A stretch of 64,000 nt of DNA from Leptospira venezuelensis (GTDB taxonomy: Bacteria; Spirochaetota; Leptospiria; Leptospirales; Leptospiraceae). The translations under genes and the position numbers were made by a program. Under the pieces are notes generated by a model. The model was not told the origin of the DNA and ran no database searches. It was given only the letters and a program-made list of their open reading frames with translations. Each line of letters starts with the position of its first letter. The stretch's first letter is position 1. The stretch spans positions 1,612,001 through 1,676,000 of the forward strand of contig NZ_NETS01000010.1 of assembly GCF_002150035.1 (NCBI RefSeq). The letters run 5' to 3'. This document shows, one piece after another, positions 7,866-15,071 of this stretch.

Positions 7866-9143
7866 CTAATGCGCTTCTAATAATCTCAATTTCCCCAATT
7901 CAGTTTTGATCTCCTCGATGGACAATTCTCCTCCTCCGGAATTCTCAGAGATGGATTTCAAAATAGGCTGCAATTTGGAAGCTTCTTCTTTGGAGACGGA
8001 AATTCCAGATTGCATTAGAATTTCATAAATTGCCGATTTTCCTGATTGGCTTGTAAAGGCGATTCTATCTCCTTCCGGTCTTCCGATCAGATTTGCATCG
8101 AAAGCTCTATAAGCTCCCTTCTTCATGTCTTTTGTTTTAGAAACTCCGTCTTGGTGAATCCCGCTTCTATGAGCGACAACATCTTCCCCGATCAAAGGAG
8201 CTTTCTCTGGGATTGGAACTCCTGACATCCGAGAAACGATCCTGGAAGTTTCATAAATTGTCTGAAGATCCAAATCTACTTTGACGCCACAATTGTGAAG
8301 AGCAATTGCAACCTCATACGTATTTGTGTTTCCAGCTCTTTCTCCCAAACCGTTTAACGCAGTTTCTAATTGAGTGGCTCCTGCAAAAAAACTTTCCACA
8401 GTGGTGGCGGTTGCCATTCCCAAATCATTATGAGTGTGGACTGAAATTTTACTTCCTCCAGGCAATGACTCTGCAACTTTTCGGACCATTGCTACAAACA
8501 AGCAAGGTCTGTATCTTTCCACTGTATTCGGAAGATTTACAACATCAGCACCTGCATCCAATGCGGCCTGAAAAGCTTCCACTGCAAAGTCCATATTCTC
8601 CAAAGAATCTCCGAAATGTTCTCCGGAGAATTGGACTTCTCCGTAATTCCCTGCCAATTTTCGCGCATATGAGACTGATCGTATTATATTTTCTTTAACT
8701 TCTTTTTCGGAAATTCCTAGTACATTCCTAATCGTAAAATCACTGATCGGATAAACGATATGAATTCTTGGGCGAGGTGCCTTTCGGATCGCTTCCCAAG
8801 AAAGATCTATCTCCTTCTCCACGGCTCGCGAAAGACTGGAGATCGCAACATTCTCCGGAGCTAAAGAAGCAAGATAAGAGCACGCGTCAAAGTCCTGTTT
8901 ACTTGCGGAAGCAAACCCAACTTCTATCCCTTGCACTCCTAACTTTACAAGTCTCTTGAATATAATCTCTTTTTCTTCCAAGTTCCAAGGTTTACGTAAT
9001 GCTTGGTTACCATCTCTTAATGTAACATCCATAAAGAATGGAGAGACGGGAGGAGTTTTCAAACCCTGACCGGGTATGATCATCTCTTGGATGGAAGGAT
9101 ATTGTGACGCGATAATCGCATTTGATTTTTGTTCCATGGGCAC
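7866..9143 (-). CDS. leuA: 2-isopropylmalate synthase family protein lacking the regulatory domain
   Basis: The 425-residue protein carries the DRE-TIM metallolyase signature: MDVTLRDGNQAL at about residues 38-49, and HTHNDLGMA at about residue 228 with the metal-binding HxH. The GLGERAGNTNTYE motif is at about residue 256. Family reaction: acetyl-CoA plus 2-oxoisovalerate to 2-isopropylmalate, the first committed step to leucine. The LRDGNQAL form favours IPMS over citramalate synthase or HMG-CoA lyase. At 425 residues it ends after the catalytic and subdomain region. The C-terminal allosteric LeuA dimer domain found in ~510-residue enzymes is absent. Starts GTG 9143 or ATG 9137 are both plausible. 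The leader upstream looks like a leucine attenuator, which supports the assignment. Confidence 0.85.
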   Translation of the reverse strand: MPMEQKSNAIIASQYPSIQEMIIPGQGLKTPPVSPFFMDVTLRDGNQALRKPWNLEEKEIIFKRLVKLGVQGIEVGFASASKQDFDACSYLASLAPENVAISSLSRAVEKEIDLSWEAIRKAPRPRIHIVYPISDFTIRNVLGISEKEVKENIIRSVSYARKLAGNYGEVQFSGEHFGDSLENMDFAVEAFQAALDAGADVVNLPNTVERYRPCLFVAMVRKVAESLPGGSKISVHTHNDLGMATATTVESFFAGATQLETALNGLGERAGNTNTYEVAIALHNCGVKVDLDLQTIYETSRIVSRMSGVPIPEKAPLIGEDVVAHRSGIHQDGVSKTKDMKKGAYRAFDANLIGRPEGDRIAFTSQSGKSAIYEILMQSGISVSKEEASKLQPILKSISENSGGGELSIEEIKTELGKLRLLEAH

Positions 9144-9194
9144 TCTCTTTTTCCGGCCTCAAGCGAGAGATTTTGCCGGGATAAGCCCTAAAAC

Positions 9195-9222
9195 AAAAAA
9201 ACCCGCTCAGAGGCGGGTTTTT
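9195..9222 (-). terminator. Leader terminator (attenuator) of the leuA-type gene
   Basis: A 10-bp GC-rich stem (9197-9206 with 9213-9222) with a 6-nt loop is followed on the minus strand by a run of seven T (9201 to 9195). It stands 50 nt before the gene start and 22 nt after the leader-peptide stop, where an attenuator terminator belongs. An upstream segment (9237-9245) can instead pair with 9209-9216: eight base pairs with one bulged base. That pairing would disrupt the terminator stem. Confidence 0.85.
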
Positions 9223-9244
9223 GCACGCGCAAGTTTCCGTCCTC

Positions 9245-9280
9245 TCAACTCCAAAGAAGGAGTAAGAGGAGACCGAGCAT
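9245..9280 (-). CDS. leuL: Leucine-rich leader peptide (MLGLLLLLLWS)
   Basis: On the minus strand, ATG at 9280-9278 opens an 11-codon frame with seven Leu codons, six of them consecutive (CTC CTC TTA CTC CTT CTT), ending at TGA 9247-9245. An in-frame ATG at 9307-9305 would add nine residues; neither start has a strong Shine-Dalgarno. The Leu-codon segment can fold with the sequence around the stop (9241-9269, actcc/ggagt and cctct/agagg stems), giving a pause hairpin. The agagg strand can alternatively pair with the terminator's 5' arm. This is the logic of enterobacterial leuABCD and trp attenuators. Too short for routine gene callers. Confidence 0.8.
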   Translation of the reverse strand: MLGLLLLLLWS

Positions 9281-9340
9281 ATTAGCTTGGATAAAATTTT
9301 GCGCCATACTTAGTTTTAGACTCGGCAAATTGGAAAAGGA

Positions 9341-9346
9341 AGTCAA
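9341..9346 (-). promoter_or_regulatory. Candidate -35 element of the leuA leader transcript
   Basis: TTGACT on the minus strand lies 33 nt before the upstream leader ATG. No good -10 box sits at 16-18 nt spacing; the best AT-rich hexamer (TAAAAC) is about 22 nt away, so the promoter is only tentative. Confidence 0.3.
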
Positions 9347-9365
9347 GTAGAAAAGAAAAAATTTG

Positions 9366-9456
9366 GGCGACTCCCCGCGGGGCCGCGCTGCTACGGGCTA
9401 CGCTAGCGCTTCGGTCGCTCTGCGACTTCCCCTGCACATCGCTGTCGCAGGCCCTG
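9366..9456. repeat. GC-rich palindromic intergenic element
   Basis: About 90 bp of strikingly GC-rich sequence lies between the leuA leader and the TPR gene. It includes the palindrome ccccgcgggg (9371-9380) and several short inverted pieces such as agcg-cttcggt-cgct and gcgac...gtcgc. Its composition contrasts with all neighbouring DNA and recalls REP-like dispersed elements. Similar GC-rich patches occur at 17543-17582 and 40101-40155. Confidence 0.5.
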
Positions 9457-9457
9457 A

Positions 9458-10069
9458 TCAGATATCCTCTTCTTTTTTCAGAAAACTCCAGATGCCGCCT
9501 TGTTCGAATTGTTTCTCTTCCAACAATTGTTTGAGTTGAAGATATTCTTTTTTGACTTGGTCAGGAATTCCTACGATCTCTAATTTATGGAAAGTTTCTC
9601 TAGCTTCTTCGAAACGATTTGTTCTTACATAACAAATCGCTAATGCGTATAGAGTAGGGGAATCCGATAGTTCAGATTCCGGAAGATCCTTAAGAAGATC
9701 TAATGCGCGATCAAATTTAGAAGCTCCTGTATAAACTGCTGCTAAATTTTTTTTCGCAAATACATCGTTATCGTCTAACTCCAATGCCTTGGAAAGATGG
9801 AACTCTGCCTTGGGTTTATCCTTTTTTCGGGCAAATAAAACTCCAAGTCCCACCCAGGCTTGTACATGCGCGGGTTCCAAACGAATACATTCTTGCAGCG
9901 CGGATTCTGCGGGAGTCATTTCGCCCAATTGAGAGAGGCACATTCCTAAATGAAAGAATGAGTTAGGATTATTCGGTTCAGACTCTGTCCAAGAGATGAG
10001 TACGGACTTAGCGGAATACGAGTCCCCTTTTTTCAGATAGTCCAATGCGGTTTTCAGTCTTGGATCCAT
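9458..10069 (-). CDS. Tetratricopeptide-repeat protein
   Basis: The 203-residue product starts at ATG 10069 (MDPRLKTALDYLKKGD), 1 nt after ggaaaaag. A longer frame to 10171 exists, but its extra N-terminal 34 residues are a Lys/Arg-rich shadow of the upstream gene. Four to five TPR units are visible: NSFFHLGMCLSQLGEMTPAE, VQAWVGLGVLFARKKDKPKAE, VFAKKNLAAVYTGASKFDRA and PTLYALAICYVRTNRFEEA. It has no signal peptide, so it is a cytoplasmic scaffold or adaptor of unknown partner. It overlaps the end of the upstream lipoprotein gene by 62 nt, which implies co-expression. Confidence 0.85.
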   Translation of the reverse strand: MDPRLKTALDYLKKGDSYSAKSVLISWTESEPNNPNSFFHLGMCLSQLGEMTPAESALQECIRLEPAHVQAWVGLGVLFARKKDKPKAEFHLSKALELDDNDVFAKKNLAAVYTGASKFDRALDLLKDLPESELSDSPTLYALAICYVRTNRFEEARETFHKLEIVGIPDQVKKEYLQLKQLLEEKQFEQGGIWSFLKKEEDI

Positions 10070-10883
10070 TCTTTTTCCATTTCTTTTCTTCCTTATGGAT
10101 ACGACTATCTTTTTCCTCTTTGGTTTCCCTATTACAATGTTGAGAGGAGGCTCTCCATTCCCATTCAGCATTGATCTTGAGCCATTCCTTATCTATTTGG
10201 TATTTTTCAGTAAGAGTATCCAATAAGCGAACATCTTCCCAATCGTCTGCATTCACAAAATGATTGGATTCTTTCATAAATTCTTTTTTCCAACGGGAAA
10301 CAAATTTATCCAAATGATCTTCTTTGAAATCTTCCAAACTATCTTCCGAGTTAGCACATTCATTGATTAGGAATTCTACATGTTTTTTTCTGATCTTTGC
10401 TTCTGAAGTTTCACTCAATTTTTGATACGTTACATAGATTGTTCCTAAAACTAATGCGGTCTCAAATGCAAATGGAACCGGAGTAATGGCTGCGATTGCA
10501 AGAACTCCTCCTAATTTTCTAACAATGGAACTGCTATCTTTCTTGAGTTCGGATTTATATAAGGAAACCTCTTTGATCCTATCAGTATATTTCTGTTTTT
10601 GAGGGCTTATGAATTCTGAGTCGAATTTTTCCAGATCTGCAAATGCGTCTTTGTATTTTGTCTTAAGACTCAGGTCTGTTCTGTATATATTACCTTCTTC
10701 ATTCGTGTAGAATAAAGAATATTGGTGTTCTCTTGAAATTAATGATTTATCTCCTCTTGGAAAAGAAGAGCAAGAATAAATAGATAATAAAATTAGGATT
10801 TGGATTCGTTTGGAAAATTTGCGTTTAGGTTTTGTTCGTGAAAATATTAGAAGTATTTGATGGTTTATTGATAAAGCTCGCAT
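10008..10883 (-). CDS. Putative lipoprotein, hypothetical
   Basis: I take ATG 10883 as the start because ggaagg lies 6 nt upstream; a TTG at 10898 is possible but lacks one. The 291-residue product has an unusually long, basic N-region followed by IQILILLSIYSC, a loose spirochete-type lipobox with Cys at about residue 38. A second hydrophobic stretch (VLAIAAITPVPFAFETALVLGTIYVTY, about residues 125-155) could be a membrane segment. The C-terminal half is highly charged. The gene is transcribed with the downstream TPR gene, which it overlaps. No family recognised. Confidence 0.6.
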   Translation of the reverse strand: MRALSINHQILLIFSRTKPKRKFSKRIQILILLSIYSCSSFPRGDKSLISREHQYSLFYTNEEGNIYRTDLSLKTKYKDAFADLEKFDSEFISPQKQKYTDRIKEVSLYKSELKKDSSSIVRKLGGVLAIAAITPVPFAFETALVLGTIYVTYQKLSETSEAKIRKKHVEFLINECANSEDSLEDFKEDHLDKFVSRWKKEFMKESNHFVNADDWEDVRLLDTLTEKYQIDKEWLKINAEWEWRASSQHCNRETKEEKDSRIHKEEKKWKKNGSKTENRIGLSEKRGLVFR

Positions 10884-11066
10884 AATAGGCCTTCCCAATT
10901 GGTCTTGGCGCTTATTTTATATCCTGATCAATTTCGAAGTCGGACATAGGAAATAAATTTCTATAACCTGTTTTGTTTGTAACCTTTGCTGATTTGTATC
11001 CGTCAAACCGCGATTTTCGCTGGACAGAAATTCTTTACGGGGTTTCATAGAAGTGCCTGGCATTTT

Positions 11067-11669
11067 ATGAATTTATTCCCTAAATATTCTATTATACTTT
11101 TTGTATCTATTCTTTCTCTAGCTATTTCCTGCTCCGGAGCGGAAAGGCAAAATCCAGAAGTTCAGATACCTTCTTCCGGAGAACAAAGATCCGAAATGCC
11201 TGTGCTTGTCCAATTTGAAGATGATTTGGAATACGATGTAAAAACTTTAATGGCAACTTTCGCCACAGGGGTTGAAGGCAAAGACAGAAGATTGGATAGA
11301 GAATACGCTAAATTTCCGATCTTAGTTGGAACAGGCGCTAGATCCAAAGAACTAGAATTAGAAGGTACAGTTACTCGAAGAGTTTCTTGGAGCAAATCTG
11401 AAAGAAAAGAAGTGCTTATCTCTATCGAAGGAAATAAGCTCACTCATAACTGTGGTTTGGGGATTACAGATAATACTTTAGCATTCTCTGACTCGGGAAA
11501 AAAACCATTCCGATCGCTTCGTTTATTTTTCAAAAGTACTGGAGTGAAAGATACTCCTCGTACTGGACTAGCTTGGGTGGTAGGTCTTGGGACTTATTTA
11601 CTTTATCCATTGATCTATACCGGATTCGTAGTAGAAAAGATGGATTGTGGTTTAGTTATAGAAGGTTAG
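11067..11669 (+). CDS. Putative lipoprotein, hypothetical
   Basis: The frame is open from a TTG at 10986, but ATG 11067 gives a proper lipoprotein signal (MNLFPKYSIILFVSILSLAISCSG, Cys at about residue 23), so I start there (200 residues). The mature part is mostly beta and charged, with VTRRVSWSKSERKEVLISIEG and a hydrophobic segment near the end (GLAWVVGLGTYLLYPLIYTGFVV). Two further Cys (HNCGLG, MDCGL) could pair. It is divergently oriented from the 10883 gene, sharing a ~180-bp intergenic region. Function unknown. Confidence 0.65.
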   Translation: MNLFPKYSIILFVSILSLAISCSGAERQNPEVQIPSSGEQRSEMPVLVQFEDDLEYDVKTLMATFATGVEGKDRRLDREYAKFPILVGTGARSKELELEGTVTRRVSWSKSERKEVLISIEGNKLTHNCGLGITDNTLAFSDSGKKPFRSLRLFFKSTGVKDTPRTGLAWVVGLGTYLLYPLIYTGFVVEKMDCGLVIEG

Positions 11670-11730
11670 ATCATAATTTTGCTTTTCTAATTCGTCTAAT
11701 AGGAAGAATATAACAGAAAGGAAGAAGAAT

Positions 11731-11919
11731 ATGCCTTATATGGCGGTCGGATCTCGACAAATTTTATATTCCGATTCTTCGGCTCCTGCTTTAGTGGGAG
11801 ACCAACCCAGAGATATAGCTTCCGTCTCGGATAATGCCGTAGTGCAGCCGCAAACAGTGGTGGTTCCTCCAGGCGGATTACCTCCTCATTTGGGACAGTT
11901 CCTAGATTCTACAGTTTAA
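11731..11919 (+). CDS. Small hypothetical protein, Pro/Val-rich
   Basis: This 62-residue ORF follows a strong ribosome-binding site (aaaggaagaagaat), is spaced correctly and ends 8 nt before the next gene. Those two facts argue it is real. The sequence is neutral and rich in Pro, Val and Ser (QPQTVVVPPGGLPPHLGQF), with no signal peptide or membrane segment. It is probably co-translated with the holin-4-like membrane protein downstream. No family recognised. Confidence 0.55.
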   Translation: MPYMAVGSRQILYSDSSAPALVGDQPRDIASVSDNAVVQPQTVVVPPGGLPPHLGQFLDSTV

Positions 11920-11927
11920 GGACATAG

Positions 11928-12329
11928 ATGTACAGACTTCTTTTTTCCATTTTACTACAATCCTTGGTAGTAGTATTCGTTTTTCCTCTCATTGATTCGG
12001 GATTTCGCGTCAGCGATCGTGTTTGGGACGTTATAGTTATCGTTCTATTCTTCGGTTTCCTAAATTTCGTTTTACGATGGTTTTTGGTCCTAGTCACCTT
12101 TGGTGTAGGATATCTGGTTTATCTTCTGACTTTGGGAATTGCTGGACTTGTTGTGAATGCAATCGTTCTCTTCTGGATTGCAAATATATTTCCTGACAAA
12201 ATATTCGTGCCTGGCTTTTGGGCTGCTTTCTGGGGAGGAGCTATTCTCACCTTGGCAAACTATGTAGCCAAAAGGGAAAGTCAGGAAGAATATTCCAGAT
12301 CAGATCGTAAAAAGAAAAAGTCCCATTAA
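11928..12329 (+). CDS. Phage-holin-4 superfamily (YvlD-like) membrane protein
   Basis: The 133-residue protein has four hydrophobic segments (about residues 2-22, 27-43, 45-80 and 92-112) and a basic tail. The spacing and the motifs FVLRWFLVLVTFGVGYLVYLL and FWAAFWGGAILTLANYVAK fit the PF04020 family. Members are small four-TM proteins common on bacterial chromosomes. Despite the name they are not evidence of a prophage, and their role is unclear. It sits 8 nt after the 62-residue ORF and 9 nt before cysE. Confidence 0.75.
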   Translation: MYRLLFSILLQSLVVVFVFPLIDSGFRVSDRVWDVIVIVLFFGFLNFVLRWFLVLVTFGVGYLVYLLTLGIAGLVVNAIVLFWIANIFPDKIFVPGFWAAFWGGAILTLANYVAKRESQEEYSRSDRKKKKSH

Positions 12330-12338
12330 ATTTTCCGA

Positions 12339-12884
12339 ATGATTCGAGAGATCCAAGCAATTTTTAAAAATGATCCTGCCGCTAGGGGAATGGAATTTAT
12401 ACTTTATCCAGGTTTACATTCCATTCTGATGCACAAGTATATTGCATATCCTTTATATAAGATAAGATTAAAATTCTTGGCGCGATTTATTTCCCAGTTT
12501 AATCGTTTTCTAACAGGAATTGAAATCCATCCAGGTGCAAAAATAGGGAGTGGGTTATTTATAGACCATGGAATGGGTATCGTTATTGGCGGGACTGCAG
12601 AGATAGGAGATGATTGTGTCTTATTTCATGGAGTTACTCTAGGTGGGACAGGAAATCACCAGGGGAAACGTCACCCCACAATAGGGAATAATGTGCTAAT
12701 CGGTGCCCGGGCAACGGTTTTAGGCCCGGTGCATATAGGCAATAATGTGAAGATAGGTGCGGAAGCTGTGGTCATTGATCATGATATACCGGATAATTGT
12801 ACAGTGGTGGGCGCTCCAGGAAAAATCGTAAGATTAAAAGGAAAGAAAGTGAAGATCTCTCTTAAGAAGACAAAAATAGTTTAA
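12339..12884 (+). CDS. cysE: Serine O-acetyltransferase
   Basis: The 181-residue protein has the short N-terminal helical region (NDPAARGMEFILYPGLHSILMHK) and a left-handed beta-helix of hexapeptide repeats. Catalytic-region motifs are present: FIDHGMGIVIGGTAEIGDD, HGVTLGGTG and KRHPTIGNNVLIGA. It ends with GAPGKIVR. Reaction: acetyl-CoA plus L-serine to O-acetylserine, the precursor for cysteine synthase. At 181 residues it lacks the extended N-terminus of the ~270-residue E. coli enzyme, like many short bacterial CysE. The last 4 nt overlap tail-to-tail with the opposite TetR gene. Confidence 0.92.
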   Translation: MIREIQAIFKNDPAARGMEFILYPGLHSILMHKYIAYPLYKIRLKFLARFISQFNRFLTGIEIHPGAKIGSGLFIDHGMGIVIGGTAEIGDDCVLFHGVTLGGTGNHQGKRHPTIGNNVLIGARATVLGPVHIGNNVKIGAEAVVIDHDIPDNCTVVGAPGKIVRLKGKKVKISLKKTKIV

Positions 12885-13492
12885 GCTTTTATGATACTTT
12901 TCAATTCGGAAAGCATCTCCTCTTCTAATTCATTAAAATATTTAGGATCGTGGGTCATCACATAAAATTGTGAATTGCCTTGGAATAATTTCAGAAATAA
13001 TTCAGCTTTTTTTCTGGAATCGAAGTTTGCAGGAAGTGCAGAAACTTTCTTATTCTTCTCGAAATAATTCTCCAGACAAGAAGTCCAAGATTCCAATACG
13101 GAAGAACTTCTCTCCGCAAGATCCGGCTCTGGTTTATCTAAACTTCCCATAAATCTAGCGAGAGGGCATCCGAAATATTTTCCGGATTTAACCTGCTTTT
13201 TCAAAAGTGCCATCCATCTATGCACAAATTCTTGGGGAGTTTCGGATCTTTCCATAAGTCTTTCCCAACCCGCTTGAAAATCCTTACCTTGGCGTTCTAA
13301 GTATTCTTTTCCCAGATCTTCTTTTGTTTGGAAGTATCTATAAAAACTTGCCTTATGCGATTCCGACTCATCAATCACCTGATTGATAGAAGTCCCAGCA
13401 TACCCTTGAGAATACATTAAACGCACCGCAGTGGATGCAATTCTCTCAAAGGGGCCTTCTAGGGAGGCAGGTTCCGGTTTTCGTTTGCCCAT
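12881..13492 (-). CDS. TetR-family repressor, LmrA/YxaF type
   Basis: The 203-residue protein has an N-terminal HTH (AVRLMYSQGYAGTSINQVIDESESHKASFYRYFQTKEDLG, about residues 20-60). Its C-terminal region contains KYFGCPLARFMGSL, typical of the LmrA/YxaF-like TetR branch. It is divergent from the zinc alcohol dehydrogenase gene. The 90-bp gap between them holds two near-identical 16-bp operators, so it very probably represses both itself and the dehydrogenase gene. The stop overlaps the cysE stop by 4 nt on the opposite strand. Confidence 0.9.
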   Translation of the reverse strand: MGKRKPEPASLEGPFERIASTAVRLMYSQGYAGTSINQVIDESESHKASFYRYFQTKEDLGKEYLERQGKDFQAGWERLMERSETPQEFVHRWMALLKKQVKSGKYFGCPLARFMGSLDKPEPDLAERSSSVLESWTSCLENYFEKNKKVSALPANFDSRKKAELFLKLFQGNSQFYVMTHDPKYFNELEEEMLSELKSIIKA

Positions 13493-13510
13493 CGGACTAA
13501 AATAAAATTG

Positions 13511-13526
13511 TAGACTAACTGGTCTA
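13511..13526. promoter_or_regulatory. TetR operator 1
   Basis: TAGACTAACTGGTCTA is an interrupted palindrome with TAGAC/GTCTA arms, 19 nt before the TetR start codon. It differs from operator 2 at a single base. It also overlaps the spacer of a possible -35/-10 pair for the dehydrogenase gene (TTGTAG 13508, TATTTT 13530). Confidence 0.75.
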
Positions 13527-13553
13527 TCCTATTTTTATGAGGACGATTGCGGA

Positions 13554-13569
13554 TAGACTAATTGGTCTA
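13554..13569. promoter_or_regulatory. TetR operator 2
   Basis: TAGACTAATTGGTCTA is the second copy, 43 bp centre-to-centre from operator 1 (about four helical turns) and just upstream of the dehydrogenase Shine-Dalgarno. Conserved arms and a matched spacing to each gene indicate a shared regulator. Confidence 0.75.
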
Positions 13570-13582
13570 TTGGAGGAAAACC

Positions 13583-14605
13583 ATGCAACAATTGCTATTT
13601 TCTAAGAGAAATCGGGTAGAATGGGAAGAAGTCCCGGATCCTAAACTTTCAGGGCCGAACCAAGCATTGGTCCGCCCTCTGGCGGTTGCCAGATGCGATT
13701 TGGATCTTCCTATTTTAAGAGGACAAACATTATTCCGCCCTCCTTTTCCATTAGGCCATGAGTTCGTGGGAGAGATCATTGAAACAAGCGAAGAGTTAGC
13801 TTCAATCTTTCCTAAAGGAACTCGTGTCGCAGTTCCATTCCAGATTTCTTGCGGTCATTGTGCGAATTGTGAAACAGGCCTGACTAAGAGTTGTAGTACT
13901 GTTCCGCATACAAGCGCGTATGGAATGGGGAAGGGGGCGAAAGAATTCGGCGGAGCAATTTCCGATTTAGTTTTGGTTCCATATGCAAAGGAAATGTTAA
14001 TTCCTTTTTCTAATAAGACTGATCCTAGTGCAATTGCAAGCATCAGTGATAATATTGTAGAAGCTTGGAAATTGGTAGGTATACATCTCCGACAAAACAA
14101 GAATAGATCAGTACTTGTTTTAGGAGGTTTTGCCTCTAGCATCGGATTATATACTGCTGCTCTTGCAAAACATATGGGTGCCGCCGAACTTGTTTATGTA
14201 GACACGGATAAAAAACGTTTGGAGATTGCAGAATCTTACGGAGTGAAAGTGGAGCAGGTCACTTCTTTTCCCAAAAGTTTTGGTAAGTTTGACATCGTAG
14301 CAGATGCAAACGGAACTGCAGAAGGTTGGGATTGCGGTCTTAGATCTCTCGGGATAGAAGGAGAATATGGATGTGCCTCTATTTTTTGGACTAATAATAT
14401 TCCAATTCCTTATTTGGAATTATATAATAATGGAGCCACAATCCGCTTAGGAAGAGTAAGATCCAGAGAGTGGATCCCTGAAATTTTGAGATTAGTAGAA
14501 GAAGAAGGTTTCGATCCTTCTAAAGTCACCACACGCAAAGCGTCTTGGTCGGAGGCGGCGGATGCTTTTTTGGAAGAGGAGACTAAGTTGATACTTGTAA
14601 GATAA
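13583..14605 (+). CDS. Zinc-dependent alcohol dehydrogenase family protein
   Basis: The start is ATG 13583, placed by ggagg at 13572-13576. The 340-residue medium-chain dehydrogenase has an N-terminal GroES-like domain with catalytic-zinc residues (RCDLDLP, GHEFVGEI). A structural-zinc loop has four Cys (SCGHCANCETGLTKSC, about residues 90-105). A Rossmann domain contains VLVLGGFASSIGLYTAALAK at about residue 175. Family role: NAD(P)-dependent oxidation of an alcohol or polyol; the substrate cannot be read from sequence. The divergent TetR repressor and two operators suggest induction by the substrate or a toxic aldehyde/alcohol. Confidence 0.88.
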   Translation: MQQLLFSKRNRVEWEEVPDPKLSGPNQALVRPLAVARCDLDLPILRGQTLFRPPFPLGHEFVGEIIETSEELASIFPKGTRVAVPFQISCGHCANCETGLTKSCSTVPHTSAYGMGKGAKEFGGAISDLVLVPYAKEMLIPFSNKTDPSAIASISDNIVEAWKLVGIHLRQNKNRSVLVLGGFASSIGLYTAALAKHMGAAELVYVDTDKKRLEIAESYGVKVEQVTSFPKSFGKFDIVADANGTAEGWDCGLRSLGIEGEYGCASIFWTNNIPIPYLELYNNGATIRLGRVRSREWIPEILRLVEEEGFDPSKVTTRKASWSEAADAFLEEETKLILVR

Positions 14606-14620
14606 AGTACATTGGAATTC

Positions 14621-14652
14621 AAGGACGGGGAAACTCGTCCTTATTTTTTTTA
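14621..14652 (+). terminator. Rho-independent terminator after the dehydrogenase gene
   Basis: The aaggacg/cgtcctt stem (7 bp, 8-nt loop) is followed by attttttttt-like T-rich sequence. It begins 16 nt after the stop codon. Confidence 0.85.
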
Positions 14653-14705
14653 AAAAGGTGGACAATTCGTTTTCCCTCATGTTCTCTTTTTAGTCTACCG
14701 AGTCC

Positions 14706-15071
14706 ATGAAGAAGACTGCTATTTTCATTTTAATATTTTCGATCTGTTTTTCGAGCTGTGCTTCTTTTCGTAAAGAGAATCGAATACTCACTAATTATTT
14801 AGACAAGAAAGTAGAGCCTGAATCTACTCCTGCAAAAATTGCGTTAGCCCCGATCTTTATTCCGGTTGGATTGACTTCTTTAGTCTTGGATGTTTTTATA
14901 ATTCACCCTATCTCAGTAATCCCGGACGCGATAGATGATACTTATAAAGCAGTCTGGAAGGATCCGTCAGGTGGTGTCGTTTTCCAAGCAGTGGTATTTT
15001 TGCCAAAAGTAGTGATTAGTCCTTTGTTTTTTTTGGTCACTTTTCTGGGAAGAAGTGGTTTTGATATATGA
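14706..15071 (+). CDS. Putative lipoprotein, short paralogue of the next gene
   Basis: The 121-residue protein has a lipoprotein signal (MKKTAIFILIFSICFSSCAS; Cys about residue 18) and a body with two hydrophobic stretches. The sequence PAKIALAPIFIPVGLTSLVLDVFIIHPISVIPDAIDD aligns with the start of the following gene (YKILAAPVFISVGLVAGLLDLLIVHPIIRIPDAFRD). The end (FLGRSGFDI) also aligns with LFARSSFDI there. The two genes overlap by 4 nt (ATGA) and form a duplicated pair. Function unknown. Confidence 0.7.
   Translation: MKKTAIFILIFSICFSSCASFRKENRILTNYLDKKVEPESTPAKIALAPIFIPVGLTSLVLDVFIIHPISVIPDAIDDTYKAVWKDPSGGVVFQAVVFLPKVVISPLFFLVTFLGRSGFDI

Noticed and set aside
8306..8698. Plus-strand open frame antisense to leuA
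   Set aside because: It is a shadow of the minus-strand synthase gene, whose motifs are clear; no ribosome-binding site precedes it.
10070..10171. N-terminal extension of the TPR gene to 10171
   Set aside because: The extra 34 residues are Lys/Arg-rich and are read out of frame within the upstream lipoprotein gene. The ATG at 10069 begins the TPR fold directly.
11928..12329. Holin-like gene as a sign of prophage
   Set aside because: The four-TM YvlD-like family is common on bacterial chromosomes, and no other phage genes are nearby.
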